The notes below the pieces were generated by a model, which worked only from the letters and a program-made list of their open reading frames with translations, was not told the origin of the DNA and searched no databases. From JAKPAM01 sp047601745 (lineage in GTDB: Bacteria; Pseudomonadota; Gammaproteobacteria; Burkholderiales; Burkholderiaceae_E), in NCBI GenBank assembly GCA_047601745.1, contig JASGIS010000001.1:3224001-3288000 (forward strand): DNA of 64,000 nt. The letters run 5' to 3'. The position numbers were made by a program, and so were the translations under genes. This document shows, piece by piece, positions 7,698 to 15,814 of this stretch (the stretch's first letter is position 1; each line of letters opens with the position of its first letter).

Positions 7698-9367
7698 CCG
7701 GCGACTCCTTCGCGCCGTGTCGGCACGGCCGTGTCCGGAAGCTGGGGAATGGCGTCGACCAAGGCGCGCGTGTAGTCGGTCGCCGGGTGCATGAACAACT
7801 GGCGGCTGTCTCCGGCTTCCACCACTTCGCCGTTGCGCAGCACGATCGTGCGTTCGCACATCATGCGCACGACGTTCAGGTCGTGGCTCACGAACAGGAA
7901 GGCCAGGCCTTCCTCGCGGCGCAGCTTTTCCAGCAATTGCAGGATGATGGCCTGCACGGAGACGTCGAGAGCGGCCGTCGGCTCGTCGAGGACCAGCAGG
8001 CGCGGCCGGCAGGCGATCGCCCGGGCGATGCCGACGCGCGCCTTCTGGCCGCCCGAGAGCTGGTGCGGGAAGCGGCCGAGCAGCTCGTCACCCAGGCCCG
8101 ACTTCCGTGCGCATTCATGCACGCGCGCCTGCAACGCCTCTCCGCCGAGACGATCGAGGCGCCGCAGCGGATGCGCGATGCAATCGAACGCGGTGAAGCG
8201 CGGATTCAGGCTGTCGTGCGGGTCCTGGAACACCAACTGGATGTCCCGCCGCAGCTCGGAGCGGTGGAACTCGCGCGACGGAATGCCGCCGATGCCCTGG
8301 CCATCGAAGACGATGTCGCCTTCGGAACAGTCGATCAAGCGGCAGATCATCCGTGACAGCGTGCTCTTGCCGGAGCCCGACTCGCCGACCAGACCGACGC
8401 TTTCGCCGCGCGCGATGCGAAAGCTCACGCCGCGCACGGCAAGGACGTCGCCGTCGAAGCGTTTGACGACGTTCTGCACTTCCAGCAACGGCGGCGTGCC
8501 GGCCGGCATCGGTGCCGCCGCGGGGCGCGGCGGTTCATCGACCGCTTCTCCATCGGCGACCAGATCCTGGACGCGCGAAGTCGGCGTCGGAGAAGCCGCC
8601 ACGAGCCGGCGCGTGTAGTCGTGCCGGGGCGTGGTGAACAGGACCGACGGGGCCGCCTGCTCGACCACCTGGCCGTGCTTCATCACCGTGACGGTGTCGC
8701 AGTACTGCGCGGCCAGTCCCAGGTCGTGGGTGATCAGGATCAGCGACATGCGACGCTCGTGCACGATCCGGTGCAGCAGGTCCATGACGGTCTTCTGCGT
8801 CGTCACGTCGAGGCCGGTCGTGGGCTCGTCGGCGATCAGCAAGGCCGGCTCGCTGGCGATGGCCAGCGCGATCATCACCCGCTGGCACATGCCGCCCGAA
8901 AGCTCGTGCGGGTAAGCATCCAGCCGCTTCGCCGGCTCGCGGATCAGAACGCTGCCGAGCAGATCCCGTGCGTCGGCCCTGGCTCGCGCTCGCGGCATCC
9001 GGGTGCCGGCCTGCAACACGTCGCAGAGCTGGTCGCCGACGGTGCGTATCGGGTTCAACGCCGCGCGCGGATTCTGGAAGATCATCGAGATGCGCGCGCC
9101 GTGATGCGAACGCAGGGTTCTCCGATTCGCCCGCGTGATGTCCTGATCGCGATAGCGGATCGTGCCGCCGACGATCCGGCCGGCCGGGTCGAGCAGGTGG
9201 GTCACGGCATAAGCGGATACCGACTTGCCGGAGCCGCTTTCGCCGACGATCCCCAGCGTGCGGCCGGCATCGACCGAGAAGCTCGCGTCGCGGACGGCGT
9301 CGACCAGGCCGCGGCGCGTCCTGAACTGAACGTGCAGGTTTTCGACGCCCAGAAGCGGGGTGGTCAT
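7694..9367 (-). CDS. Fused dipeptide/oligopeptide ABC transporter ATPase (DppD-DppF type)
   Basis: A 557-residue protein with two complete nucleotide-binding domains in one chain. The first has Walker A GESGSGKS at 42-49, LSGGMCQR at 157-163 and IADEP. The second has Walker A at 328-335, LSGGQK and LDEPTAALD. Each half ends in the extended C-terminal region seen in oligopeptide/dipeptide importers, and a Pro/Ala-rich linker (about 278-292) joins them. It energises uptake through the two permeases encoded just upstream. Its start overlaps the DppC-type permease stop (ATGA) and its stop overlaps the epimerase start. Such fusions are known in glutathione (GsiA-like) and peptide importers. Confidence 0.95.
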   Translation of the reverse strand: MTTPLLGVENLHVQFRTRRGLVDAVRDASFSVDAGRTLGIVGESGSGKSVSAYAVTHLLDPAGRIVGGTIRYRDQDITRANRRTLRSHHGARISMIFQNPRAALNPIRTVGDQLCDVLQAGTRMPRARARADARDLLGSVLIREPAKRLDAYPHELSGGMCQRVMIALAIASEPALLIADEPTTGLDVTTQKTVMDLLHRIVHERRMSLILITHDLGLAAQYCDTVTVMKHGQVVEQAAPSVLFTTPRHDYTRRLVAASPTPTSRVQDLVADGEAVDEPPRPAAAPMPAGTPPLLEVQNVVKRFDGDVLAVRGVSFRIARGESVGLVGESGSGKSTLSRMICRLIDCSEGDIVFDGQGIGGIPSREFHRSELRRDIQLVFQDPHDSLNPRFTAFDCIAHPLRRLDRLGGEALQARVHECARKSGLGDELLGRFPHQLSGGQKARVGIARAIACRPRLLVLDEPTAALDVSVQAIILQLLEKLRREEGLAFLFVSHDLNVVRMMCERTIVLRNGEVVEAGDSRQLFMHPATDYTRALVDAIPQLPDTAVPTRREGVAG

Positions 9368-10212
9368 GTGCGCATCCTCGGGTCCAGGATGTCCCGCAGA
9401 CCGTCGCCCAGCAGATTAAAGAAGAGGACCGTGACCATCAGGAAGGCTCCGGGAAAGGCCACGAGCCACCAGTTGCCGGTGGAAATGAAGCGGGCGCCCT
9501 CGGCGACCATGATTCCCCACTCCGGCGTGGGAGGCTGGACGCCCAAGCCGATGAACGACAGCCCGGCGGCATTGAGGATCGCCCAGCCCAGGTTCAATGA
9601 GATCTGCACCGCCATCGCCGGCAGGACGTTGGGCAGCAGGAAACGCAGCACGACCGAGAGCGTGCCGTCGCCGCAGATGCGCGCCGACTCGACCCAGCCG
9701 GCGTTGCGCCGCACGTTCACCTCGGCCCGCGCGAAGCGGATGTAGAACGGCAGGTTGATGAACGCCGTCGCGATGACGATGTTCTCCACGCGGTTGCCCA
9801 GCGCGGCGACCAGCGCCATCGCCAGCACGAACAGCGGGAAGGCCATCAGCACGTCGACGAACCGCCCCACGGCCCGGTCGAGCCAGCCGCCCAGATATCC
9901 GCTGATGCTGCCGATGACGGCGCCGGCGGCGAACGAGAGCGCCACCGCGGACAACGCGATCGTCATGTCGAGGCGCGCCGCGGTGATCACGCGGCTCAGC
10001 ACGTCGCGGCCGAGCTGGTCGGTGCCGGCCCAGTGCGCGGCGCTCGGCGCCGCCAATGCCCGGGAGACGTCCGATGCGATCGGATCGTAGGGGACGATCC
10101 AGGGGGCGAAGATCGCCATCAGGCACAGCAGGCCGACGCCGAGCGCCGCGATGCTGGTGACCGGGTTGCCCCGCAATACCCAGACGACATGGGAGACGAA
10201 GGATTTCTTCAT
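9364..10212 (-). CDS. ABC transporter permease, DppC type
   Basis: A 282-residue inner-membrane permease with about six membrane segments, starting near residues 17-40. The early cytoplasm/periplasm motif HWAGTDQLGRDVLSR is diagnostic for the DppC/OppC family. The coupling loop ending ILNAAGLSFIGLGVQPPTPEWG contains the EAA-like region that contacts the ATPase. It forms a heterodimer with the DppB-type permease. Its ATG at 10212 overlaps the preceding stop, and its own stop overlaps the ATPase start, so the three are one translational unit. Confidence 0.95.
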   Translation of the reverse strand: MKKSFVSHVVWVLRGNPVTSIAALGVGLLCLMAIFAPWIVPYDPIASDVSRALAAPSAAHWAGTDQLGRDVLSRVITAARLDMTIALSAVALSFAAGAVIGSISGYLGGWLDRAVGRFVDVLMAFPLFVLAMALVAALGNRVENIVIATAFINLPFYIRFARAEVNVRRNAGWVESARICGDGTLSVVLRFLLPNVLPAMAVQISLNLGWAILNAAGLSFIGLGVQPPTPEWGIMVAEGARFISTGNWWLVAFPGAFLMVTVLFFNLLGDGLRDILDPRMRT

Positions 10213-11240
10213 TCGACCGAGACGCGCGGGTCGGCGACGCCGTAGAGCAGATCGACGACGAGATTGACGATGACGAAGATCGATGCCATCAGCAGCACGA
10301 AGCCTTGTACCGGTGCGTAATCCGACGCCAGCAGCGCGTCGAGCGCGTACGAGGCGACACCCGGCCACGAGAACACTTTCTCCACCAGAACGTTGGCGCC
10401 CAGCATCGTCGAGAACACGATGCCGGCGATCGTGAGCACGGGCAGGATCGCATTGCGAAGCGCGTAGACGACCGTGATCCGCCACGGCGACAGCGCGACC
10501 GAGCGCGCCGTCCTGATGAAGTCGCTGCCCAGCACCGTGAGCATCGACGCGCGCGTGATGCGGGCGATCGGCGCCAGAACGAACAAGGCCATCGTCGCTG
10601 CCGGAAGGACCAGTTGCTTGAACGCCGACCACCAGCCGTCGCGGTCGCCGGCGAGCAGGAAGTCGATCAGATAGAAGCCCGTCAGCCGGTCCGGCGGCGT
10701 GATGAAGATGTCGAGGCGGCCGGTGGGGTCCGGCGCCATGCCGAGTTTGTAGTAGAAGAAATAGATCAGCAGCAGGCCGGAGACGAACGGCGGAATGCAG
10801 ACGCCGGTCACGCACAGCATGCGGACGAAGTGGTCCACCGATGAGCCGACCTTGAGCGCCGCGAGCACGCCCAGCGGCACGGCCAGCGCCAGCGCCAGCG
10901 CCAACGCGCAGAAGGTCAGCTCCAGCGAGGCCGGAAGCCGGTCCTGCATGTCCTGCACGACGCCGCGGCCGGTCATCATCGATTGACCGAGCCGGCCGTG
11001 CGCGATGTCCGCGATGTAATAGCCCAGTTGCACCGGCATCGACCGGTCCAGGCCGAGTTGCCGGCGGATCTCGGCGATCTGCTCCGGTCCGGCGTTCGAG
11101 CCGGAGGCGAAGAAGACGGCCGGATCTCCGGGCAGCACCCGCATCAGGATGAACGTGAAGACGACGACACCCAATAGCGCCGGCAGCGAGGTCAGCAGCC
11201 GCCTAGCGGTCCGGGCCAACGCGTTGGTGATCAAGCTCAT
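10209..11240 (-). CDS. ABC transporter permease, DppB type
   Basis: A 343-residue inner-membrane permease. The N-terminal segment (about 14-34) followed by the MRVLPGDPA motif is the classic DppB/OppB opening. About six membrane spans follow, with an EAA-like loop near GSDFIRTARS and the C-terminal ADPRV(S) motif. It is 70 bp downstream of the substrate-binding protein gene in the order expected for an SBP-B-C-DF importer. The imported solute is likely a peptide-like or cyclic amide substrate of the operon's enzymes; that is inference from linkage. Confidence 0.95.
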   Translation of the reverse strand: MSLITNALARTARRLLTSLPALLGVVVFTFILMRVLPGDPAVFFASGSNAGPEQIAEIRRQLGLDRSMPVQLGYYIADIAHGRLGQSMMTGRGVVQDMQDRLPASLELTFCALALALALAVPLGVLAALKVGSSVDHFVRMLCVTGVCIPPFVSGLLLIYFFYYKLGMAPDPTGRLDIFITPPDRLTGFYLIDFLLAGDRDGWWSAFKQLVLPAATMALFVLAPIARITRASMLTVLGSDFIRTARSVALSPWRITVVYALRNAILPVLTIAGIVFSTMLGANVLVEKVFSWPGVASYALDALLASDYAPVQGFVLLMASIFVIVNLVVDLLYGVADPRVSVE

Positions 11241-11310
11241 CGGAGTTCCTGCGGGATGGCCAGGCCATTGGGTGGAGGTAAGGACCGGGCCGAAAACGAT
11301 GGCGGCCGTC

Positions 11311-12927
11311 TCAGTGGCTTCGGCTCAGGTCCCGGAAGTCGACCTGGCGATGGAACTGGTACGTATAGCCTTCGATCGAGGGCACCATGACCGCGTCCTG
11401 GCTGGCCGTCCACAACGGCACCACCGGCATCTGCCGGAACGCGATCTGATGGAGTTCCTTCGCGGCGGTCTCGTACTTGGCGGCGTCGGTCTCGAAACGC
11501 GCGTTGTTGGCGATTTCTTCGAGCCTGGCGTCGCGGAACGAGCTGTAGTTCCAGCGCTGGTCACCGGTATACGAGTAGCGATACCAGTAGTCGGTCGAGG
11601 GCAGCCACGCGGTGAGCTGCTCGGTGAAGAACGGCAGCTTCTTCTCGTTGATCAACGTGGACATCTCGGCATCCGGCAGTTTTTGCACGGCCACATCGAT
11701 GCCGATCTTGCCGAGAGACTCCTTGATCAGCGCGGCCATCGGTTCGGCGATCGCCGACTGTCCGACGTTGTAGCTGAAGGTGGTCGAGAAGCCGTTCGGC
11801 AGGCCGGCGTCGGCCAGATACTTGCGCGCGGCGTCCAGATCGGTCTTGACCGGCTGCCGGATCGGATAAGGGGCCGTCGGCGGCTTGCCGTCCTTCCAGT
11901 CGCCGCCGAACAACGGTGCGCCGCGGCCGAACAGCGCGCCACGGAACATGTCCTGATAAGGAAGCGCGTGAGCGACGGCCTGCCGGACCTTGACGTTGTC
12001 GAACGGAGCGATCTTCGTATTGAAAACCACGTAGGTGACCGAGTTGTACTGCGGGATCGACACCACCTTGACCTTCTTGCGGGCCGCCATGGCCGCCACG
12101 TCGCTGGCTTGCAGATCGATGACCAGGTCCGCGTCGCCGCGCTCGACCAGATTGCCCCGGGTCGCGGGATCCGGCACGGTCTGCTCGATCAGCCGCTTGA
12201 AGAAGACGCCTTTGTTGTCGGGGCCGCGGTTCCAGGCATCGTTCCTGTCGAGAATGGTCTGCTCGCCCGGCTTGAAGACCTTGACCGAATACGCACCGCT
12301 GCTCGCCGTATGCTCCTTGAGCCAGGCCTGCGCCCACGGGTCATCGGCGGTGGCGTGCGCCTTGGCCAGCCTGGAATTGACGATGATCGCGTAGACCGTG
12401 GCCAGGTTGGGAAGGGCCAGCCGATCCGGCTTGGGCAACGTGATCTCGATGGTTTTCGTATCGACGATCTTGAACTGGTCCGGGCTCGTGAGCGAGCCCG
12501 TCAGGAACTGGGGGGCGGCGAGCGACTTGGCGGACACCGCGCGATCCAGCGACCATTTCACGTCCTCGGCTGTGACCGGCGAGCCATCCTGGAACTTGGC
12601 GTCCGCCTTGAGGACGAGCGTGATCTTGAGCCCGTCCGGGCTTACCGTGTAGCGATCGACCAGTTCCCCGCGCAGCTTGTCCAGATCGAAGACGGTGTTG
12701 TCGCCGACCTTCTTCTTGCCGAACGCGAACAGCCGGTCGTAGGTGCTCATGCTCAGCGCGAACGATTCGCGCGTCGCCCCCGGCATCGTCGGGTCCAGCG
12801 TGTTCACCGTGCCTGCGGTCAGGAACCGAAGCGTCTCGGCGCGTGACTGGGCCCAGCTCGCGCCGGACATGAGCGCAGGCGCGAATCCTGCGACGAGAAT
12901 GAAGGTCTTGAGACGTCGATGGTTCAT
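11311..12927 (-). CDS. Periplasmic substrate-binding protein, family 5 (DppA/OppA type)
   Basis: A 538-residue exported binding protein. A Sec signal (positive NHRRLK, hydrophobic core, ASWA-QS cleavage site near residue 26) precedes a family-5 fold with the typical LNTLDPT-like opening, DGSPVTAEDVKWSL and VRQAVAHAL. It captures the transported solute for the permeases downstream. I start at ATG 12927; an in-frame GTG one codon earlier is possible. It follows the DapA-like gene after a 97-bp gap that contains a 9-bp tandem repeat array. Confidence 0.93.
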   Translation of the reverse strand: MNHRRLKTFILVAGFAPALMSGASWAQSRAETLRFLTAGTVNTLDPTMPGATRESFALSMSTYDRLFAFGKKKVGDNTVFDLDKLRGELVDRYTVSPDGLKITLVLKADAKFQDGSPVTAEDVKWSLDRAVSAKSLAAPQFLTGSLTSPDQFKIVDTKTIEITLPKPDRLALPNLATVYAIIVNSRLAKAHATADDPWAQAWLKEHTASSGAYSVKVFKPGEQTILDRNDAWNRGPDNKGVFFKRLIEQTVPDPATRGNLVERGDADLVIDLQASDVAAMAARKKVKVVSIPQYNSVTYVVFNTKIAPFDNVKVRQAVAHALPYQDMFRGALFGRGAPLFGGDWKDGKPPTAPYPIRQPVKTDLDAARKYLADAGLPNGFSTTFSYNVGQSAIAEPMAALIKESLGKIGIDVAVQKLPDAEMSTLINEKKLPFFTEQLTAWLPSTDYWYRYSYTGDQRWNYSSFRDARLEEIANNARFETDAAKYETAAKELHQIAFRQMPVVPLWTASQDAVMVPSIEGYTYQFHRQVDFRDLSRSH

Positions 12928-12945
12928 CACGCATCCTCAACGTAT

Positions 12946-13008
12946 TGGCGGTAATGGCGGTAATGGCGGTAATGGCGGTCGTTGCGGTAACGGCGGTCGT
13001 TGCGGAAC
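12946..13008. repeat. 9-bp tandem repeat array, seven units
   Basis: Seven consecutive 9-bp units run through 12946-13008. The first three are identical (TGGCGGTAA) and the last four vary at one to four positions. The array occupies the gap between the DapA-like gene (stop at 13025) and the binding-protein start (12927). It could influence spacing or readthrough between the two cistrons. Confidence 0.85.
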
Positions 13009-13024
13009 CGGAAAGCGGGACGGG

Positions 13025-13942
13025 CTAAGCGATCAGGTCGGTCGTCGGCATGCGATCGATCAGGCTGTCCAGTTCCCGGCGCGAAATGGGGTCCAGCCGC
13101 GGACCGGGGCTGCGTATCGCGTCGCAGGCAATCGCGCCTCTTCTGCTGTAGATGTACTTGCGCAGCGCCAACCCGATCCTGGGCTGGAACTCGTAGCGGA
13201 TCAGCGGGCAGTAGCGGTCGAAGACCGCGGCGGCTTCGGCATGCTCGGCGCGGACGAAATGCTCGTAGATCGCCACGAGCACTTCCGGATACGCGAACCC
13301 GGTCATCGTGCCGGCCGCGCCGCGCTGCAGTTCCTCGAGGAAGAACACGCCGCCGAGACCGCCGAATATCCGCATACGGTCGCCGGCCAGTTCCCGCACG
13401 CGCGACAGTTTCTGCAGCACCGGCACTTCTTCGAGCTTGATCAGGTGGACATCGCCCTCGATCGCGAGCCGGGCGATGACCTCCGCGGAGATGAGGGTGC
13501 CGAAGGACTCCGGAAAGTCGTGGATCACGACCGGGATCTCGATCGATCGGGCGAGCCGGCTGTAGTGGTCGAACAGAGCCTGGTCGCCGCCGATGTCCAG
13601 CGGCGCGGCGAAGACCGCCGCCGCGCCGTGCTCCTGCGCCTCGCGCGCCTGTTCGATGGCGCCGGCCGTTCCGTAGGCCCGCACGCCGACCCAGATCGGC
13701 AGCCGTCCGGCGCTGGCGCGTACGAAGGCATCGATGACTTCCCGGCGCTCGTGTTCGGAAAGTTTGTGGGATTCGCCGAGGAAACCGAGAATCGCCAGGC
13801 CGTTCACGTTGCGGCGGACCAGGAATTCGACCAGGGAGAAGATGCTGTCGAAGTCGACAGCCCCGTCTTCGAAGAATGGCGTGGGGCAGATCGTGAACAC
13901 GCCCTTTGCAAGCGTTGTCGCGGGGGTCGAGGGGGCAGGCAT
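13025..13942 (-). CDS. DapA-family (dihydrodipicolinate synthase-like) lyase/aldolase
   Basis: A 305-residue class-I aldolase-like TIM barrel. The Schiff-base lysine is seen in LIKLEE and the GxxGE equivalent in GFLGESH. The YNxP segment that carries the proton-shuttle Tyr in DapA reads IHDFP here, so true dihydrodipicolinate synthase activity is unlikely. Relatives act on keto-acid or hydroxy-acid substrates in catabolic clusters. It is the first gene of the minus-strand operon, and the LysR-type box at 14029-14043 lies about 90 bp upstream of its ATG, so it is the probable regulated entry gene. The substrate is unknown. Confidence 0.87.
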   Translation of the reverse strand: MPAPSTPATTLAKGVFTICPTPFFEDGAVDFDSIFSLVEFLVRRNVNGLAILGFLGESHKLSEHERREVIDAFVRASAGRLPIWVGVRAYGTAGAIEQAREAQEHGAAAVFAAPLDIGGDQALFDHYSRLARSIEIPVVIHDFPESFGTLISAEVIARLAIEGDVHLIKLEEVPVLQKLSRVRELAGDRMRIFGGLGGVFFLEELQRGAAGTMTGFAYPEVLVAIYEHFVRAEHAEAAAVFDRYCPLIRYEFQPRIGLALRKYIYSRRGAIACDAIRSPGPRLDPISRRELDSLIDRMPTTDLIA

Positions 13943-14028
13943 GAGGGATCGTGGATGGCGTGAGCTGATGTCGATCTATTGTTCGAGACAGCCTTCGTTG
14001 CTGTCACATGCCGATTTGTGCGTGCCCG

Positions 14029-14043
14029 TTAACATGGTGTTAT
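14029..14043. promoter_or_regulatory. LysR-type operator upstream of the catabolic operon
   Basis: TTAACATGGTGTTAT is a T-N11-A palindrome (TAAC-N7-GTTA). It is identical at 12 of 15 positions to the site at 15022-15036 next to the regulator. It lies 86 bp upstream of the DapA-like gene, just beyond the 3' end of the LysR gene, where an operon promoter is expected. Confidence 0.7.
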
Positions 14044-14056
14044 GTACGGAGGGCGG

Positions 14057-14989
14057 CTAGGTTTCGATGCGCTCGGGTGACGCCGATGTCTCGGTCAGTC
14101 CTTTGCGCTTCAGGACCTGGTGCAGTTCGGCGACGAAAGCGCGCCCGAGGTTCGACAGCGGCTCGTAGCAGGGGTGGGCCAGATGGGCCATCAGCACGGG
14201 CGTCCCGCGGATGGGGCGCGTCACCAGATGGTCTTTCGGCAGGCTGTGCGCGGTGAACTCGTCCACCACGCTGATGCCGGCACCTGCTGCCGTCAGCGCG
14301 AGGGCGTTCTGCGGCGAGCACACTTCGATGACGGGGACGATCGATTCCCCGGCCTTTTCGGCCATGCGCTGCATGCATTGGCCCAAGGGCGTGTCCGGCG
14401 GATAACCGATCAGGCCGTACGGCTGCAAGTCGCCGATGCAGAGCTCGGCCTTGGCCGCCAGCGGGTGCTGCCGCGGACACAGGCACACCATGCGCCCGCC
14501 GACCAAGGGCACGACTTCGAGGTTCGGGTGCTCCATCGGAAGCAGCGTGAGGCCGATGTCGACCCGGCGTTGCAGCAATTGTTCCTTGAGCACTTCGTGC
14601 TGCAGGAACTCGAAGCGGATGCGAACGTTCGGGTGACGCTTGACGAACGCCGCGATCGTGGCCGGCACCAGCGCCTGTCCCAGGCTCGGGCTGGAGGCGA
14701 TGTGCAGGTATCCCTGATTCTGCTCGGACAGTGTCTGCGCCAGCTTGTTGACGCGCTGGACGCCCAGATGGACGGCCTCGACCTCGCGCAGCAGTTGCCG
14801 GGCTTCCGGCGTCGCGTACAAGCGGCCCTTGACGCGGGTGAACAGCGCGAATCCCAGCCGGCTTTCGAGGTAGCCGAGCAGGCGGCTGACCGCCGGCTGC
14901 GAGACGTAGAGGACTTGCGCAGCGGCACTGATGGAGCCGGTGGCCATGATCGCCCGGAAGACCTCGATCTGTCGCAGATTGATTTGCAT
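14057..14989 (-). CDS. LysR-family transcriptional regulator of the hydantoin island
   Basis: A 310-residue LysR-type regulator. The N-terminal winged helix-turn-helix (about 1-60) contains GSISAAAQVLYVSQPAVSR, followed by a periplasmic-binding-protein-like effector domain. ATG 14989 gives the normal family start. The gene lies between the minus-strand catabolic operon and the divergent racemase/oxidase pair, and a matching T-N11-A palindrome lies in both intergenic regions, so it probably controls both and itself. The effector is likely a pathway substrate or intermediate; this is inference. Confidence 0.92.
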   Translation of the reverse strand: MQINLRQIEVFRAIMATGSISAAAQVLYVSQPAVSRLLGYLESRLGFALFTRVKGRLYATPEARQLLREVEAVHLGVQRVNKLAQTLSEQNQGYLHIASSPSLGQALVPATIAAFVKRHPNVRIRFEFLQHEVLKEQLLQRRVDIGLTLLPMEHPNLEVVPLVGGRMVCLCPRQHPLAAKAELCIGDLQPYGLIGYPPDTPLGQCMQRMAEKAGESIVPVIEVCSPQNALALTAAGAGISVVDEFTAHSLPKDHLVTRPIRGTPVLMAHLAHPCYEPLSNLGRAFVAELHQVLKRKGLTETSASPERIET

Positions 14990-15021
14990 GACGATGCCGC
15001 CGTTTCGTTCGGAGTGAACGC

Positions 15022-15036
15022 ATAACCCGGTGTTAT
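15022..15036. promoter_or_regulatory. LysR-type operator between lysR and the racemase gene
   Basis: ATAACCCGGTGTTAT is an ATAAC-N5-GTTAT palindrome with T-N11-A spacing. It lies 33 bp upstream of the LysR start (autoregulation) and about 105 bp upstream of the divergent racemase gene. It differs from the site at 14029-14043 at only three positions. Confidence 0.7.
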
Positions 15037-15142
15037 GGGGTGGCGATGAAAAAGCAAGCTTTGCGCCATCCGGTCGGCGAGGCGCGCGGATAAACTGATT
15101 TCGGCCCGCTCCCGCGCCTCTCCACCTCCGGCATCCCGTCCC

Positions 15143-15814
15143 ATGTCCTCCACTATCTACGTCATCAATCCGAACTCCACCGAAGCCGTGACGCACGGCA
15201 TCGACGCAGCGCTCGAGCCCTTGCGCATGGCGGGCGGACCCGCGATCCGCTGCCTTACCCTGCGCGAGGGGCCGGCCGGCGTGCAGACCCAGGCGGACGT
15301 GGAGGCGGTCACCCCGGCGCTGGCTCGACTGGCGTCGTCGCTGGAAAGTGATGCCGGCGCATTCGTCATCGCCTGCTTCAGCGACCCCGGCTTGCATCTG
15401 CTGCGTGAGACGGTCCGCGTGCCCGTGCTCGGAATCAGCGAATGCGGCGTCCTGACGGCGCTGACGCTGGGCCAGCGCTTCGGCGTCATCGCGATCCTGC
15501 GCTCTTCGATGGGGCGCCACCTGCGTGCTTTCGGTGCAATGGGCGTCCTGCAGCGCTTTGCCGGGGAATTGCCGATCGACATGGGGGTGACCGACCTGGC
15601 CGACGAAGGCAGGACGTTCGCGCGCATGGTCGAGGTCGGTAAGCAGTTGCGCGACGGATGCCAGGCCGATGTGCTGGTGATGGGCTGCGCGGGCATGGCC
15701 AGATTTCGCGATCCGCTGCAGCAGACGCTCGGCATCCCGGTCGTGGAGCCGACACAGGCCGCGGTAAGCATGGCGATCGGCCGGGCGCGGCTGCGCTGGG
15801 AGCTCGCGCGATGA
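15143..15814 (+). CDS. Asp/Glu/hydantoin racemase family protein
   Basis: A 223-residue cofactor-independent racemase of the Asp/Glu/hydantoin superfamily, which uses two opposed cysteines. Both are present, one in IACFSDPG (around residue 77) and one in MGCAGMA (around 180). The N terminus INPNS and the EPTQAAV stretch near the end are typical of hydantoin racemases. The role proposed is interconversion of L- and D-5-substituted hydantoins so the D-specific hydantoinase/carbamoylase can use both. Its TGA overlaps the ATG of the FAD oxidase gene. Arylmalonate decarboxylase-type activity is an alternative within the superfamily. Confidence 0.88.
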   Translation: MSSTIYVINPNSTEAVTHGIDAALEPLRMAGGPAIRCLTLREGPAGVQTQADVEAVTPALARLASSLESDAGAFVIACFSDPGLHLLRETVRVPVLGISECGVLTALTLGQRFGVIAILRSSMGRHLRAFGAMGVLQRFAGELPIDMGVTDLADEGRTFARMVEVGKQLRDGCQADVLVMGCAGMARFRDPLQQTLGIPVVEPTQAAVSMAIGRARLRWELAR

